DNA of 64,000 nucleotides from CAXSBR01 sp964236495 (GCA_964236495.1 CAXSBR010000007.1:62001-126000), one strand, 5' to 3'. Positions 45,673 through 54,010 are shown, counted from the first letter of the stretch. Notes: a model not told the origin generated them from the letters alone. Numbers and translations: made by a program.

Positions 45673-46329
45673 ATGCGTGTTCTGGTGATCGACAACTACG
45701 ACAGCTTCGTCTACAACCTGGTGCAGTATCTGGGCCAGCTCGAGGTCGACGTCGTCGTGCGTCGCAACGACAAGGTGGGCGTGGACGAGTTCGCCGACCT
45801 CGGCGTGGACGGTGTGCTGATCTCACCCGGTCCGGGCGCCCCGGCCGAGGCGGGCGTGAGCATGGCGGCGGTGACGGCATGCGCGCAGGTGCAGCTGCCG
45901 GTGTTCGGCGTCTGCCTGGGCCATCAGGCGATCGGAGCGGTGTTCGGCGCCACCGTCGGGCGGGCGCCGGAGTTGATGCACGGCAAGACCTCTGCGGTGG
46001 TCCACAACGGTGCCGGCGTGCTCGCCGAGTTGCCGTCGCCGTTCACGGCCACTCGATATCACTCGTTGGCCGTTGACGAGGTGACGTTGCCGCCCGAGAT
46101 CGAGGTCACCGGCCGCACTGCCAGCGGCATCGTGATGGCGATGCGGCATCGCACCCTGCCGATCGAGGGTGTGCAGTTCCACCCCGAGTCGGTGCTGACG
46201 CAGGGTGGGCACCGGATGCTGGCCAATTGGGTGCGTTCCTGCGGTCATTCCGTCGACGAGGCTCGGGTGCAGTCGTTGGGCGATGCCGTCGATGTGTTGC
46301 GCGCCCAAGCCTTCGCCGTCCCGGCCTGA
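45673..46329 (+). CDS. trpG: Anthranilate/aminodeoxychorismate synthase glutaminase component
   Basis: Class I glutamine amidotransferase supplying ammonia for anthranilate or p-aminobenzoate synthesis. The 218 residues show LVIDNYDSFVYNLVQYLG at the start, the oxyanion ISPGPGAP, nucleophile Cys81 in VFGVCLGHQAIG, and the His-Glu pair in VQFHPESVLTQGG. It is unlinked to trpE here, so dual use (TrpG/PabA) is likely, as for Rv0013. GGAGG lies in the previous gene's last codons. Confidence 0.95.
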   Translation: MRVLVIDNYDSFVYNLVQYLGQLEVDVVVRRNDKVGVDEFADLGVDGVLISPGPGAPAEAGVSMAAVTACAQVQLPVFGVCLGHQAIGAVFGATVGRAPELMHGKTSAVVHNGAGVLAELPSPFTATRYHSLAVDEVTLPPEIEVTGRTASGIVMAMRHRTLPIEGVQFHPESVLTQGGHRMLANWVRSCGHSVDEARVQSLGDAVDVLRAQAFAVPA

Positions 46330-46369
46330 ACGCCTTCGTCGAGGGTCGAGCGTCAGTCAGACTCAAGAC

Positions 46370-46606
46370 ATGAGGACTACGATCTCCCTGCCCGACGACA
46401 CGTATGCACTGGCGAGCCGTTACGCCGCGCAGATGAGTGTCAGCCTGTCGGCGTTCTTTGCCGCCGCCGCGGTGCACTATCTCGACGAGCTTGATAGCGC
46501 GTCGCTCACCGAGCGCATCAACTCTGCGATGTCGGCCTTGGAGTCCGACGCCTCCTCCCAAGACGCTGTGGCACTCGCGCATCGTTTCCCGGCTGAGGAC
46601 TGGTGA
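46370..46606 (+). CDS. Antitoxin (ribbon-helix-helix, MazE-like)
   Basis: A 78-residue protein starting MRTTISLPDDTYALASRYA, a typical ribbon-helix-helix DNA-binding head as in actinobacterial MazE antitoxins. A C-terminal helix follows (LDSASLTERINSAMSAL) ending in PAEDW. The stop overlaps a GTG that would be the start of a MazF toxin, but the toxin frame is broken, leaving this antitoxin without a functional partner. No clear ribosome site precedes the ATG. Confidence 0.8.
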   Translation: MRTTISLPDDTYALASRYAAQMSVSLSAFFAAAAVHYLDELDSASLTERINSAMSALESDASSQDAVALAHRFPAEDW

Positions 46607-46703
46607 TCGGCGGGGACGATTCTCTGGGCCGGTCTTGGGCAGCCGGTTGATCTGTTGCCACTGGCCTGCCAGCGGTTTCGGGCGTCGCTCACTGCACGTT
46701 GAC
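46603..46703 (+). pseudogene. MazF-like toxin remnant, frameshifted and truncated
   Basis: GTG at 46603 overlaps the antitoxin stop, the usual MazEF arrangement. That frame ends after 15 codons (VIGGDDSLGRSWAAG). In the next frame the same DNA reads AGTILWAGLGQPV, which resembles the MazF N-terminus (GxIxWAxLG-x-P). Skipping one base near codon 3 would join the start to it. After that point no toxin sequence is recovered in any frame, and hutI begins at 46707 on the other strand. A short match, so moderate confidence. Confidence 0.5.
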
Positions 46704-46706
46704 GTC

Positions 46707-47861
46707 TCAGACGACGCGGTGCCCGGCTTGCCATACCTGGCCGACTAGGGGCACGCCCGGGCGGTAGGCCAGGTGGACATAGCTGGGCGCGTCGAGTATG
46801 AGCAGGTCGGCGCGAGCACCCACCCGGATGACGCCGACGTCGGTACGCCGCAGAGCTCGGGCTCCACCGGCGGTTGCGGCGTACACCGCCTCTGCCGGCG
46901 TCATCCTCATCTCGCGCACCGCCAGCGCGATGGCCAGCGGCATCGAGGTCGAATACGCGCTGCCCGGATTGCAATCCGTGGCCAGGGCGACAACTGCACC
47001 GGCGTCGAGTAGCCGGCGCGCGTCCGGATACGGGGAGCGGGTGCTGAACTCGACCAGCGGCAGCAGCGTCGCGACGGTGCCGCCTCCTGGCTCGGCCAAG
47101 GCGTCGACGTCGGCGTCCGACAAGTGCGTGCAGTGGTCCGCGCTCGCGGCGTGCATCTCTACCGCCAGCTGCACGCCCGGTCCGGGCGCCAGCTGGTTAG
47201 CGTGCAGCCGCGGCTGCAATCCGGCGTCGATGCCGGCGCGCAGAACCTGGCGTGCCTCGTCCGCGTCGAAGGCGCCGCGATCGCAGAAGACGTCGATCCA
47301 GCGGGCATGCGGCGCGCAGGCGTGGAGCATGGGTCCGCACACGAGCTCGACGTAGTCCGATCTCGACGTTGAAGCAGGCACCACGTGCGCGCCCAGGAAT
47401 GTCGTCTCAGGAGTGACCTCGCTGGCCAGCCGCAGGCTGCGCGACTCGGTATCCACGTCCAGGCCATAGCCGGACTTGCACTCGAGTGTGGTAACTCCGG
47501 CGTGCAGCAGTTCCGCGGTCAGCCGCGCCAGGTTCGCGCGCAAGTCGGCGTCGGACGCGGCGCGGGTGGCCGAGACGGTGCCGGTAATGCCGCCAGCGCC
47601 ATAGGGCTCGCCGGCCATTCGAGCGGCAAACTCGGCGCTCCGGTCGCCGGCGAAAACGAGATGCGCGTGGCTGTCGACGAAGCCAGGCAGCACCGCCCGG
47701 CCCTCGACATCGACGCGCACGTCGGCTGATCCGGCCTGCACCGCCGGGCCCACCCAGGCGATCGTGTCGCCCTCCAAGACGACGGCTGCGTCCGCGAGCT
47801 CGCCCAGCTCGGGATCCTGCGTGGCCAGCGATCCGATGCCTGTGATCAGCGTTGCCTTCAC
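46707..47861 (-). CDS. hutI: Imidazolonepropionase
   Basis: Metal-dependent amidohydrolase opening 4-imidazolone-5-propionate in histidine breakdown. The 384-residue form begins at GTG 47861 (KATLITGIGSLATQDP, the family's normal start); an ATG at 47912 is an alternative. Motifs include the metal site GFVDSHAHLVFAGDR, the substrate Arg in ARMAGEPYGAGGI, LECKSGYGLD, LHANQLAPGPG and ATDCNPGSAYSTSM. Histidase (hutH) and urocanase (hutU) are not adjacent, so the pathway is split or this copy is orphaned. Confidence 0.92.
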   Translation of the reverse strand: MKATLITGIGSLATQDPELGELADAAVVLEGDTIAWVGPAVQAGSADVRVDVEGRAVLPGFVDSHAHLVFAGDRSAEFAARMAGEPYGAGGITGTVSATRAASDADLRANLARLTAELLHAGVTTLECKSGYGLDVDTESRSLRLASEVTPETTFLGAHVVPASTSRSDYVELVCGPMLHACAPHARWIDVFCDRGAFDADEARQVLRAGIDAGLQPRLHANQLAPGPGVQLAVEMHAASADHCTHLSDADVDALAEPGGGTVATLLPLVEFSTRSPYPDARRLLDAGAVVALATDCNPGSAYSTSMPLAIALAVREMRMTPAEAVYAATAGGARALRRTDVGVIRVGARADLLILDAPSYVHLAYRPGVPLVGQVWQAGHRVV

Positions 47862-48218
47862 GTTGGTCAGTGAACACCCGCTGGCCGCAGCAGTGGCTTC
47901 GACGACTTGCATGCCCTCCTCGTCCGCGAGGGCGTCACCGCGTAACCCGCTCACTGAGTCTGAAGCCGAGTACGTGTGGCGCGAAGCCGGATCGTGCGCG
48001 AGGCCAGCAACCACCTCACTGCCGACGCGACGGCCCGTTCACCGACGCCGCCGCCGGGCCGGCAGTCCCAGCTCGGCACCGGCGATGCCCGTAGCAGCAA
48101 ACCTCACCAGGTCTCGCAGCAGACAGGCACGCAGAAATCAGCGATTGTTCAGAGACCTTGGCAGCCCGCTCGACCCCGAAGGATCCGTCCGATACCGGCT
48201 TACGCACCGCCCGAGCCC
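47862..48218. other. Intergenic region upstream of hutI
   Basis: A 357-base gap without a supported gene. Open frames here are short, Arg-rich and lack start signals. It should include the hutI promoter. No repeat or hairpin was noticed. Confidence 0.4.
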
Positions 48219-48404
48219 TCAGAGGAGCCACGCCACGAAGGCGGCGCCGCCACCGATGATCATCAAAGAGCCGAGAGCGGCGAACACGCACCCTGTCAGG
48301 CGCTCACGCTGGATCTGGGCGGCTATTCGATCTTTCATCGGCCTCTTGAGCAGTCCCGACCACGGCGGGACTCGTCTGAACAAATCCTCGACCGGCCGCG
48401 TCAT
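48219..48404 (-). CDS. Small membrane protein B
   Basis: A 61-residue protein: MTRPVEDLFRRVPPWSGLL, a basic amphipathic stretch KRPMKDRIAAQIQRERL, and a C-terminal transmembrane helix (CVFAALGSLMIIGGGAAFVAWLL). Its ATG comes two bases after the stop of small membrane protein A, so the pair is probably one transcript. I do not recognise the family. Confidence 0.5.
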   Translation of the reverse strand: MTRPVEDLFRRVPPWSGLLKRPMKDRIAAQIQRERLTGCVFAALGSLMIIGGGAAFVAWLL

Positions 48405-48406
48405 CT

Positions 48407-48610
48407 TCAACGTCTGTCGGACATGCCACTCAGTAAATCCGCGGAAGTTTCCGCCAAGGCCAAACCGAGCCCGCCGAAGTGAGGCCCGACGAACATCAGC
48501 ACCAGGCCGGGCCAGGGGCTGTGGGCGAATGGTTGATTCCTCGCTGGCCATGGCGACAGTTTGTTATCAACACCATCGCCGTTGCTAGGTCGGCACATTT
48601 TGAGGGCCAT
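48407..48610 (-). CDS. Small membrane protein A
   Basis: A 67-residue protein starting at ATG 48610, preceded by GGAAGGGG at a suitable distance. A polar N-terminus with NKLSPWPARNQPF is followed by one hydrophobic segment (PGLVLMFVGPHFGGLGLALA) and a short tail ETSADLLSGMSDRR. Unknown function. It directly precedes small membrane protein B; longer frames extending upstream are Arg-rich and unconvincing. Confidence 0.45.
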   Translation of the reverse strand: MALKMCRPSNGDGVDNKLSPWPARNQPFAHSPWPGLVLMFVGPHFGGLGLALAETSADLLSGMSDRR

Positions 48611-48759
48611 GCCAGGCCCCTTCCCGGACGGGGGTGGCTGAGGTTGACGAAGCCACGCTTCGCAACCGTGACCAACGTTGGTTGGGTACTTGTGTCTTGC
48701 TTGCCTTGGACGCTTATTCGACCGGCGAGAAAAGAGCTGACTGCTTCGATGGTGAGGAT

Positions 48760-49344
48760 TCACGCAGTGCACGCTTGGCGGCGCTGCTCGGCCACGGTGA
48801 CCGTCCCGGCCTTCGCCGCGAGAAGGGCGCCGCTCTCTGAGCCGTAGTAGACGTTTCTGTCGACCGCGTCGAGTGCGGTGGAACGGAAAACGTAGAACGC
48901 AGACGTGTCCGGGCACGACTCAGTCGTTACCGAAACCCTAAGCGACTCGGTGTCGCGTCCACCGAAGCTGCACGTCACTTTCATCCCAATAAGCGCGGCA
49001 GAGAACGGTTTGCCGACCAGTCCGGCGCAGGCCCTGAGCGGCGTTGCCGCCATCGCGACCGGCGCCGTGGAACCCGCCGTAGACGGCGCTACCGACGACG
49101 TTGACGGTCGGATAACGCCTGGGGCAGCTGTATGCGAGCACGCGACGACTACCGCCACAACTACAGCGACGACGATGCACACGACGCCCACACCCCAGAG
49201 CCCCAGGCGCTGGTATCGAGCACCGATCCGTTGGTGCCCCCACGCGGCCGTGGCGATGATCCGTTCGATTGGATGCTGACGCGAGCCCTCGCCAGCCGCC
49301 GTGTCGTCGTCTGAGCCGCGATCGCGCTGCCTAATACCAGTCAT
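48760..49344 (-). CDS. Membrane-anchored hypothetical protein
   Basis: A 194-residue protein with a polar N-terminus, one strongly hydrophobic helix (LWGVGVVCIVVAVVVAVVVAC, about residues 48-68), a Ser/Thr/Pro/Ala linker and an extracellular domain of about 95 residues. That domain contains three Cys (ACAGLVGKPF, KVTCSFGGRD, TESCPDTS) that may pair or bind. The last residues include another Cys (RRQACTA). The layout resembles secreted or lipoprotein-like sensor domains; family not recognised. ATG start at 49344 without a clear ribosome site. Confidence 0.6.
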   Translation of the reverse strand: MTGIRQRDRGSDDDTAAGEGSRQHPIERIIATAAWGHQRIGARYQRLGLWGVGVVCIVVAVVVAVVVACSHTAAPGVIRPSTSSVAPSTAGSTAPVAMAATPLRACAGLVGKPFSAALIGMKVTCSFGGRDTESLRVSVTTESCPDTSAFYVFRSTALDAVDRNVYYGSESGALLAAKAGTVTVAEQRRQACTA

Positions 49345-49444
49345 CAGCCGTCACCAATCTGTATGCCGAACTCTGACGCTCGTGGCTCGGTTTTGATCTT
49401 CGCCCGCCGTCCCCGATCGACCGAGACCTGAGTCGGGTTACCCG

Positions 49445-50593
49445 TTAATTAGTCAACGTGCACGACTTATCCGCCGCTGTTACAGGCTTGCCAGAGGGCT
49501 TAGCGACTATCTTCGCCTCTTTCGACGAGGTGACAGCGATCGTGCCATCGTTGATGATCTCGTCATACAAAGTGCGATTTGCCTTGCTGTTCAGCAGAAC
49601 ACGATTACCGTGAGTGCTGCTTGGGTTAGCAGGGTCGTATGCGGGGTTCGTAATCGCCGGCGTGTAAAAAACTACATGTTTCGGGTCTAGACTCTTCAGC
49701 GAATTAAACAATTTACTGAGGTCTGTCAAGCTGGTGCCCTTGTCAACAAGAATGGCTTTGAACGCAGCAGAAACAAACGCGTTGAGCTTTTGCGGGTTGG
49801 TATACATCGAGCCTGTTCGCGCCTCGCGCAGAACGGCACCGAGGAAACGCTGTTGTCGTTTGATCCGTTCCAAATCTGAGCCGGTACCAATGTGCCGCAA
49901 GCGCACATACGCTATTGCTTGCGAACCGTCGAGCTTATTGATCCCCTTCTTTAAAACTAAGCTTTTGTCGTGTTCTGGATGGATCAAGGATTGTGGTGAA
50001 CAGATCGTTACGCCACCTAGCGCATCGACGACGTGCTGAAATCCAGCGAAGTTGATCTGGACATAGTGCTTGATTGCAATGCCTGTCAGTTTCTGCAAAG
50101 TTCTTATTACGCACGCGGCCCCTGCACCACTAGATGCGGAAGATCCGTCGGGAAGAGCCTCAGCGAATGCGGAGTTGAAGATACCCATATGAGTCGGGTG
50201 GACGTTGCCCTTACTGTCCCTACATTCGGGTATCCTCACCCAGGAGTCTCGCGGTATATTAATCGCCATTGCCTTGGTATGCGCCTTGTTCAAGTGGATG
50301 ATGATTGTTGTGTCCGACCGTTGGCCCGGTATAGCCCCCGCTGTTTCAAGCCCACTACGACTGTCTGAGCCGATTAAGAGATAGTTCTCTGCGTGTAACT
50401 GCGCTGGCGCCTCGCGTATGTCGGGGCTATTAGTCTGAAGTACCGGAGCGGAGCCCGTAAGCCGCGGAATAGCATCATTGTAATGCGCGTATACCCGCCA
50501 TGCCGTGGCAGCGGTCACACCCAAAAGAATGAGGCTAAACGCGAGGCAAGTTATCAGAATCCGCGACGCGCGTCTCGTCATCAGATTTTTCAC
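49445..50593 (-). CDS. LCP (LytR-CpsA-Psr) family cell-wall ligase
   Basis: LCP enzymes attach arabinogalactan, teichoic acids or capsule to peptidoglycan from lipid-linked precursors. GTG at 50593 has GGAG 10 bases upstream; the frame also runs back to a TTG at 50692. The 382-residue product has a basic tail, a transmembrane helix (ILITCLAFSLILLGVTAATA), then the LCP domain with NYLLIGSDSRSG, the pyrophosphate-binding Arg in GQRSDTTIII, NIPRDSWVRIP, and LDGSQAIAYVRLRHIGTGSDLERIKRQQRFL. Codon use is visibly AT-richer than neighbours (many AAT, ATT, TTA). Confidence 0.93.
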   Translation of the reverse strand: MKNLMTRRASRILITCLAFSLILLGVTAATAWRVYAHYNDAIPRLTGSAPVLQTNSPDIREAPAQLHAENYLLIGSDSRSGLETAGAIPGQRSDTTIIIHLNKAHTKAMAINIPRDSWVRIPECRDSKGNVHPTHMGIFNSAFAEALPDGSSASSGAGAACVIRTLQKLTGIAIKHYVQINFAGFQHVVDALGGVTICSPQSLIHPEHDKSLVLKKGINKLDGSQAIAYVRLRHIGTGSDLERIKRQQRFLGAVLREARTGSMYTNPQKLNAFVSAAFKAILVDKGTSLTDLSKLFNSLKSLDPKHVVFYTPAITNPAYDPANPSSTHGNRVLLNSKANRTLYDEIINDGTIAVTSSKEAKIVAKPSGKPVTAADKSCTLTN

Positions 50594-51056
50594 AGCTGTC
50601 GTTCTCCGGTGTCTACCATAAAGTACGACCTGCCTGACCTCGTTAGTTAGATTGAGGATAATGGACGGTTCGTGCATGCCATTGATCGTCAAAATATCAG
50701 GTGGTCGCGTCGTTGCCTACCCGAAGTTGCCCGCGATCCGCCGATCTGGCCGAGAAAAGCGGGCGTCGGGCGCGCGGGCAGCGGGTCACCGGAGAGGTTT
50801 GGGACACGTCCCACACATAGGCCGGCCGAACCGCCATCAGCCGCCAGGTTTCGCGCCGGCCGCGGGCCATACGGCGACCGGCGCTGGCTGTCGGATGCTC
50901 CTAATTGCTTGTAGCCCTGGCCTTGCCGACGGTGGCCGCCGTAACGTGGTGGTAGGGCCAGGCATGCCCGCGAACACCGGGTGCCCGTGAATCTTTCGCG
51001 TCGCTGAGCCCACAGGCGCCAGAAGGCCCGGGGCGCCTCGCCTACCCTCGGGCGTC
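50594..51056. other. Region upstream of LCP gene and before pentapeptide gene
   Basis: A 463-base gap without a supported gene. Its left 110 bases share the AT-richer composition of the LCP gene; the right part returns to high GC. Open frames on either strand are Arg/Pro-rich and unsupported. Confidence 0.4.
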
Positions 51057-51713
51057 GTGACTGCCGAACCGACGCCCGGCGCTCCACTGCCGGCGGACCT
51101 GCCCGCCGACTTCGTCGAGGCGAGGGCGGGCACGCTGGACTGGACGCAGCTGGTGCACGGTGTGCTGCTGACCGGAACCCTGGACGCACCGGACCTGGCC
51201 GACGTCGAGATCGACGGGTGCAGGCTGGAGCGGGTGCGCGTGATCGGCGGGCACATCGCGCAGTTCGCGTTGACCGACTCGGTGCTCGCCGGCTGCGACC
51301 TGTCCGGCGTCGACCTGCCTGAGGCTCGTTGGGAGCGGGTGTCGGCTGCGGAGTCCAGGCTGGCCGGCTGTTCGTTCTCCGGCGGTTTCTGGCTCGACGT
51401 CGAGCTTGTCGACGGCGCTGCGCCACGGCTGGACCTGCGCTTTGCGACCCTGCGACGGGTGCGATTTGCAGACGTAGACCTCACCGGCATCGACCTCACC
51501 GGCGCCACGGTGGACAACGTCAGCTTCGACAGATGCGTGATGCCCGGTGCCCACGTCGATCAGCTGAACGTCATGCGGGCACAGTTCACCGACTGCGACC
51601 TCAGTGGCGCCCACGGCGTCGAGGGGTTGCGCGGTGCCTCGGTGGATACCGACACGCTGCAGTCCCTGAGTGGCTCCATGGCTGCAGCCTTGGGCATCAA
51701 GCTCCAACGCTGA
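51057..51713 (+). CDS. Pentapeptide-repeat protein
   Basis: A 218-residue protein with repeated A(D/N)LXX-type pentapeptides, clearest in ALTDSVLAGCDLSGVDLPEA, RLAGCSFSGG, and FADVDLTGIDLTGATVDNVSF. These would form a right-handed quadrilateral beta-helix. Some members (MfpA, Qnr) mimic DNA and bind gyrase; most have no known target. Here a ten-coil fold is plausible but the quintets are irregular, so gyrase protection is only a possibility. GTG start; unlinked in operon to gyrBA, 18 kb away. Confidence 0.85.
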   Translation: MTAEPTPGAPLPADLPADFVEARAGTLDWTQLVHGVLLTGTLDAPDLADVEIDGCRLERVRVIGGHIAQFALTDSVLAGCDLSGVDLPEARWERVSAAESRLAGCSFSGGFWLDVELVDGAAPRLDLRFATLRRVRFADVDLTGIDLTGATVDNVSFDRCVMPGAHVDQLNVMRAQFTDCDLSGAHGVEGLRGASVDTDTLQSLSGSMAAALGIKLQR

Positions 51714-51829
51714 CCGACAACACGCGTGAGGATCGCAGCGACGAAGGAGCTGGTCGTCCAGCGACCGGAGCGCCTAGACAACAAGATCCCCAGAACGGCG
51801 TCCTCGACGGGCTGACTACCGTCGCAGCC

Positions 51830-52801
51830 ATGCGCGCTGTTGAAATTTCCCGGCCCGGCGGCCCTGATGTGCTGCGGGTCGTCGAGGTGCAGGATCCGGT
51901 TCCCGGCTCCGATGAGGTGTTGATGGACGTCGCCGCGACCGCGGTCAACCGGGCCGATCTGATGCAACGTCAGGGCAACTATCCACCGCCGAAGGGCGCG
52001 TCGGAGTTCCCGGGCCTGGAGTGCTCAGGGACGGTTCGCGCCCTCGGCGACGGCGTGACCGGCTGGACGGTCGGCGATCAGGCGTGCGGCCTGCTCACCG
52101 GGGGCGGTTACGCCTCGCAGGTGGTGGTGCCGGTCGGGCAGCTGATGCCGGTGCCGGCGGGCACCTCCCTGGTGGACGCGGCGGCGTTGCCCGAGGTGAT
52201 GTGCACGGTGTGGTCGATGGTGTTCCAACGCGGGCATCTGCAGGCGGGCGAGACGTTGCTGGTGCACGGCGGCAGCAGCGGAGTCGGCACCGCGGCAATC
52301 CAGCTCGCCAAGTTCTTCGGCGCCCGGGTGATCACAACGGCCGGTACGCCGCGCAAGATGAACTACTGCCTGGAATTGGGCGCTGACGTCGCGATCAACT
52401 ACCACGACCAGGACTTCGTCGAAGTTGCTCGCGAACAGGGCTGGGCCGACGTCATCCTCGACAACATGGGCGCGTCCTACCTGCCTCGCAACGTGCGCGC
52501 GCTGGCCCGCGACGGGCGGCTGGTGGTGCTGGGCATGCAGGGCGGCACCGAGGGTGAGCTCGATCTGGGAATGCTGCTGGCCAAGCGCGGCACCATCACC
52601 TCGGCCAGCCTGCGCGCCCAGCCCACTGCGGCGAAGGCAGCGATCGTGGCGGCCACCGTCGACAACGTCTGGCCCGCGATCGTCGCCGGCGCGGTCCGCC
52701 CGATCATCGACCGGGTCCTGACACTGGACGACGCCGCCGAGGCCCACCGCCTGGTCGAGTCCAGCGAGCACATCGGCAAGGTCGTGCTCCGCGTTAGCTG
52801 A
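51830..52801 (+). CDS. Zinc-independent NAD(P)H:quinone oxidoreductase
   Basis: Medium-chain reductase of 323 residues, PIG3/QOR type. The N-terminal GroES-like domain has AATAVNRADLMQRQGNYPPP and EFPGLECSGTV; the cofactor domain has LVHGGSSGVGTAAIQLAK and a catalytic-region DVILDNMGASYL. The ATG at 51830 is the family start (MRAVEISRPGGPDVL); the frame extends further upstream without homology. Likely reduces quinones with NADPH in the cytoplasm. Confidence 0.92.
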   Translation: MRAVEISRPGGPDVLRVVEVQDPVPGSDEVLMDVAATAVNRADLMQRQGNYPPPKGASEFPGLECSGTVRALGDGVTGWTVGDQACGLLTGGGYASQVVVPVGQLMPVPAGTSLVDAAALPEVMCTVWSMVFQRGHLQAGETLLVHGGSSGVGTAAIQLAKFFGARVITTAGTPRKMNYCLELGADVAINYHDQDFVEVAREQGWADVILDNMGASYLPRNVRALARDGRLVVLGMQGGTEGELDLGMLLAKRGTITSASLRAQPTAAKAAIVAATVDNVWPAIVAGAVRPIIDRVLTLDDAAEAHRLVESSEHIGKVVLRVS

Positions 52802-52862
52802 GCGCCGGCTCAGCGAGTGAGCATCGAGCGACGAAGGAGCGAGGAGCGGAGCTCGTAGGCAG

Positions 52863-53597
52863 CTAGCTCCTCGAACGGCGGGTTGCGGCCAGCCATAAGG
52901 CGTCCCGTTCGTAGGACGCGGCGTGTTCGACGAGTTCGGGCTTGGCCAGTTCGACAGCCTTGCGACGCGAGAACGCGGCCAGATTCCGCAGCCGCAGAAT
53001 CGCGACCCGAAGCAGATCGTCGTACCCGAAGTCGTGCCCGTACGCGTTCAGAAGTAGGTCCGCGCGCGGGCGGGCCAGTTTCGCCGTTGGCGCGCCGGGC
53101 GGTACCTCGGCCGTCAATGGGATCGTTCGAACTGCGAGGTAGGCAAGATCCCACAGCCGCGGACCGGGCGAGCACGTGTCGAAGTCGATGGCGCCCACGA
53201 TCCGTCCGTCGACGAAGACCAGGTTGTGCGGGGCGAAGTCGTTGTGGCAGATGACCTCGCTCGGCGTCCTTGCCGGCAACTGCCACTGCGCGTCGTCAAT
53301 GGCAAAGCCGACCGACGCGTCGTGCAGCCGGCGCAAGCGGCGGGCGCCGTCGATGAGAACGTCGTCGGACCACACCCACGCCGGCAGCGGGTACAGCGGC
53401 ACGTCGCCGTCGAGGTATGACAGCACTTCCCGTCCGCCCTCGACGCCCAACGGTCGCGGAACCCAGTCGATGCCGGCGTCAGCCAAGTGACGCAGGTAGC
53501 GGTGCACCGTCGGCGTCCACGGCCCCGCGGTGCGCAGAACGCAGTCGCCACGGCGCTCGACGACGTTCATGTTGCCGCCGGCCAGCGGTCCGTCCAC
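52863..53597 (-). CDS. Aminoglycoside phosphotransferase-family kinase
   Basis: A 244-residue APH-like kinase. Catalytic loop CHNDFAPHNLVF (Asp and Asn) and metal-binding GAIDFDTCSPG are intact near residues 135-160. The N-terminal lobe is short, and no clear nucleotide-binding Lys motif is visible. Many such genes phosphorylate sugars, choline or unknown metabolites, and resistance should not be assumed. It is convergent with the quinone oxidoreductase and divergent from the 119-residue gene. Confidence 0.85.
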   Translation of the reverse strand: MDGPLAGGNMNVVERRGDCVLRTAGPWTPTVHRYLRHLADAGIDWVPRPLGVEGGREVLSYLDGDVPLYPLPAWVWSDDVLIDGARRLRRLHDASVGFAIDDAQWQLPARTPSEVICHNDFAPHNLVFVDGRIVGAIDFDTCSPGPRLWDLAYLAVRTIPLTAEVPPGAPTAKLARPRADLLLNAYGHDFGYDDLLRVAILRLRNLAAFSRRKAVELAKPELVEHAASYERDALWLAATRRSRS

Positions 53598-53650
53598 AGC
53601 GCTGGCTCCTTTCGGTTATCGCATTGCAAACGAGCAATAGCCTGGGCAGA

Positions 53651-54010
53651 GTGATCGAGATCGGCCGCCGGCGCCGGAGGCAGCCTGCCCCGCCGCACAT
53701 TGTCTTCGACGAGCTGGCCGACCCGACCCGTCGAGGCCTTCGGCAGTGGCTGCACCTGCTCGACGACGAGGTGGCTCCGACCGTCGTCGAGGCGTCCAAG
53801 CCTGATCTGATTGTCTGGTCTTCATTGTGGGTGAAGCGGCCCGACGCGCTCCTGCGCTTCGAGTTGTCCTCCGACGGCGGATCGGGCACCGCGCTGTGCT
53901 GGTCGCTCTCGGTCGAGGAACCGGTGCCCGCCGACGCGTTGATCGGGCATCTGCGCTACCGCGTCAACCGCATTGTCAGCGGTGATCTGCAGCTGAGCTT
54001 CGGCCAGTAA
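53651..54010 (+). CDS. Conserved actinobacterial hypothetical (START/SRPBCC-like)
   Basis: A 119-residue protein beginning at GTG 53651. It has the central segment LIVWSSLWVKRPDALLRFELSSDG and GTALCWSLSVEEP, with a C-terminal helix LIGHLRYRVNRIV. The alternating strands and final long helix resemble the SRPBCC fold, but the call is by pattern only. It is a single gene, divergent from the kinase gene and followed by bpa 39 bases later, possibly co-transcribed. Confidence 0.65.
   Translation: MIEIGRRRRRQPAPPHIVFDELADPTRRGLRQWLHLLDDEVAPTVVEASKPDLIVWSSLWVKRPDALLRFELSSDGGSGTALCWSLSVEEPVPADALIGHLRYRVNRIVSGDLQLSFGQ

Noticed and set aside
48634..48840. Plus-strand 68-codon frame (AEVDEATLRNRDQRWLGTC...)
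   Set aside because: It overlaps the minus-strand membrane protein gene and has no ribosome site or recognisable domain; cannot be supported.
50652..50990. Plus-strand 112-codon frame between LCP and pentapeptide genes
   Set aside because: Pro/Arg/Gly-rich without a start signal or motif; composition changes midway.
52820..52862. Purine-rich GAGCGACGAAGGAGCGAGGAG run near convergent gene ends
   Set aside because: Short, with only one other partial occurrence (near 51737); not enough to call a repeat family.
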